64,000 nt of DNA, taken from Holophagaceae bacterium (GTDB lineage Bacteria; Acidobacteriota; Holophagae; Holophagales; Holophagaceae). Below are positions 63,966 through 64,000 of the stretch, in pieces. The position numbers and the translations under genes were made by a program. The stretch is taken from positions 434,001 through 498,000 of the forward strand of contig JAJTBS010000001.1 of assembly GCA_021286765.1 (NCBI GenBank), given 5' to 3'. How positions within the stretch are numbered: the first letter of the stretch is position 1; each line of letters opens with the position of its first letter. The notes under the pieces were generated by a model that saw nothing but the letters and a program-made list of their open reading frames with translations, was not told the origin of the DNA and searched no databases.

Positions 63966-64000
63966 GCGGAGAGGGTTCCCTTCGTGGAGGGCACGCCGCC
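63962..64000 (-). CDS. hisB: Imidazoleglycerol-phosphate dehydratase, C-terminal end only
   Basis: The last 12 codons plus stop, read leftward from the window edge, encode GGVPSTKGTLSA. The PSTKG ending is the characteristic C-terminus of HisB, and hisB is the expected gene before hisH. The rest is outside the window. Confidence 0.75.
   Translation of the reverse strand, partial: GGVPSTKGTLSA

Overview
The window is a GC-rich (roughly two thirds G+C by eye), gene-dense bacterial chromosome segment. It has no rRNA, tRNA, CRISPR array, prophage or insertion sequence that I can recognise. No gap between genes exceeds about 270 bases. The gene mix suggests a Gram-negative, respiratory, metal- or mineral-interacting bacterium. 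It includes large periplasmic multihaem c-type cytochromes fused to a b-type membrane domain, futalosine-pathway menaquinone synthesis (mqnC), an LptB-RpoN-HPF cluster and a short HisG with HisZ. An acidobacterium of the Holophaga/Geothrix type is my best guess; this is inference from gene content and composition, not from a marker gene.

Layout. Positions 1-4320 hold a partial phenylalanine hydroxylase gene, a SpoU methyltransferase, a thioredoxin-like protein, a GNAT acetyltransferase and a YahK-type alcohol dehydrogenase. Positions 4383-11946 are an accessory stretch of mostly minus-strand single-domain genes (TPR, NTF2-like, lipase-like, two VOC proteins, SRPBCC, DUF1801, DoxX and others). 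It includes two small proteins, one of them built of 23-residue repeats. Positions 12013-18425 are mainly housekeeping (pyrC, guaB, a lone peptide-type ABC ATPase, a DUF465 protein, an outer-membrane protein, hutI).

Positions 18546-30398 form a tightly overlapping plus-strand operon resembling the E. coli yfaA-T-S-Q-P / Pseudomonas mag cluster. It is built around a 1580-residue bacterial alpha-2-macroglobulin. It also carries a small penicillin-binding-type transpeptidase-like protein, a SpoIID-like protein, a GIY-YIG protein and a lipoprotein hydrolase. Together they look like an envelope or peptidoglycan-associated protease-trap system.

Positions 30411-34433 carry rpe, an amidohydrolase and a methylmalonyl-CoA mutase large subunit. 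Positions 34541-39964 are a cytochrome locus: two mono-haem paralogues, two 11-haem/b-type fusions and a di-haem protein, with two CRP/FNR-like operators. Positions 40039-45272 run leftward through a CoaE-TldD fusion, pmbA and a phosphohexomutase gene. Positions 45377-49329 hold a pair of DUF3857/transglutaminase-like exported proteins.

Positions 49448-56584 form an envelope/lipid cluster: accA, recJ, a large LptA/LptC-like protein, lptB, rpoN and hpf. Positions 56654-59618 hold a small cysteine-rich protein, mqnC and a chemoreceptor. The window ends in a compact leftward histidine operon (hisB end, hisH, hisA, hisF, hisIE, hisZ, hisG).
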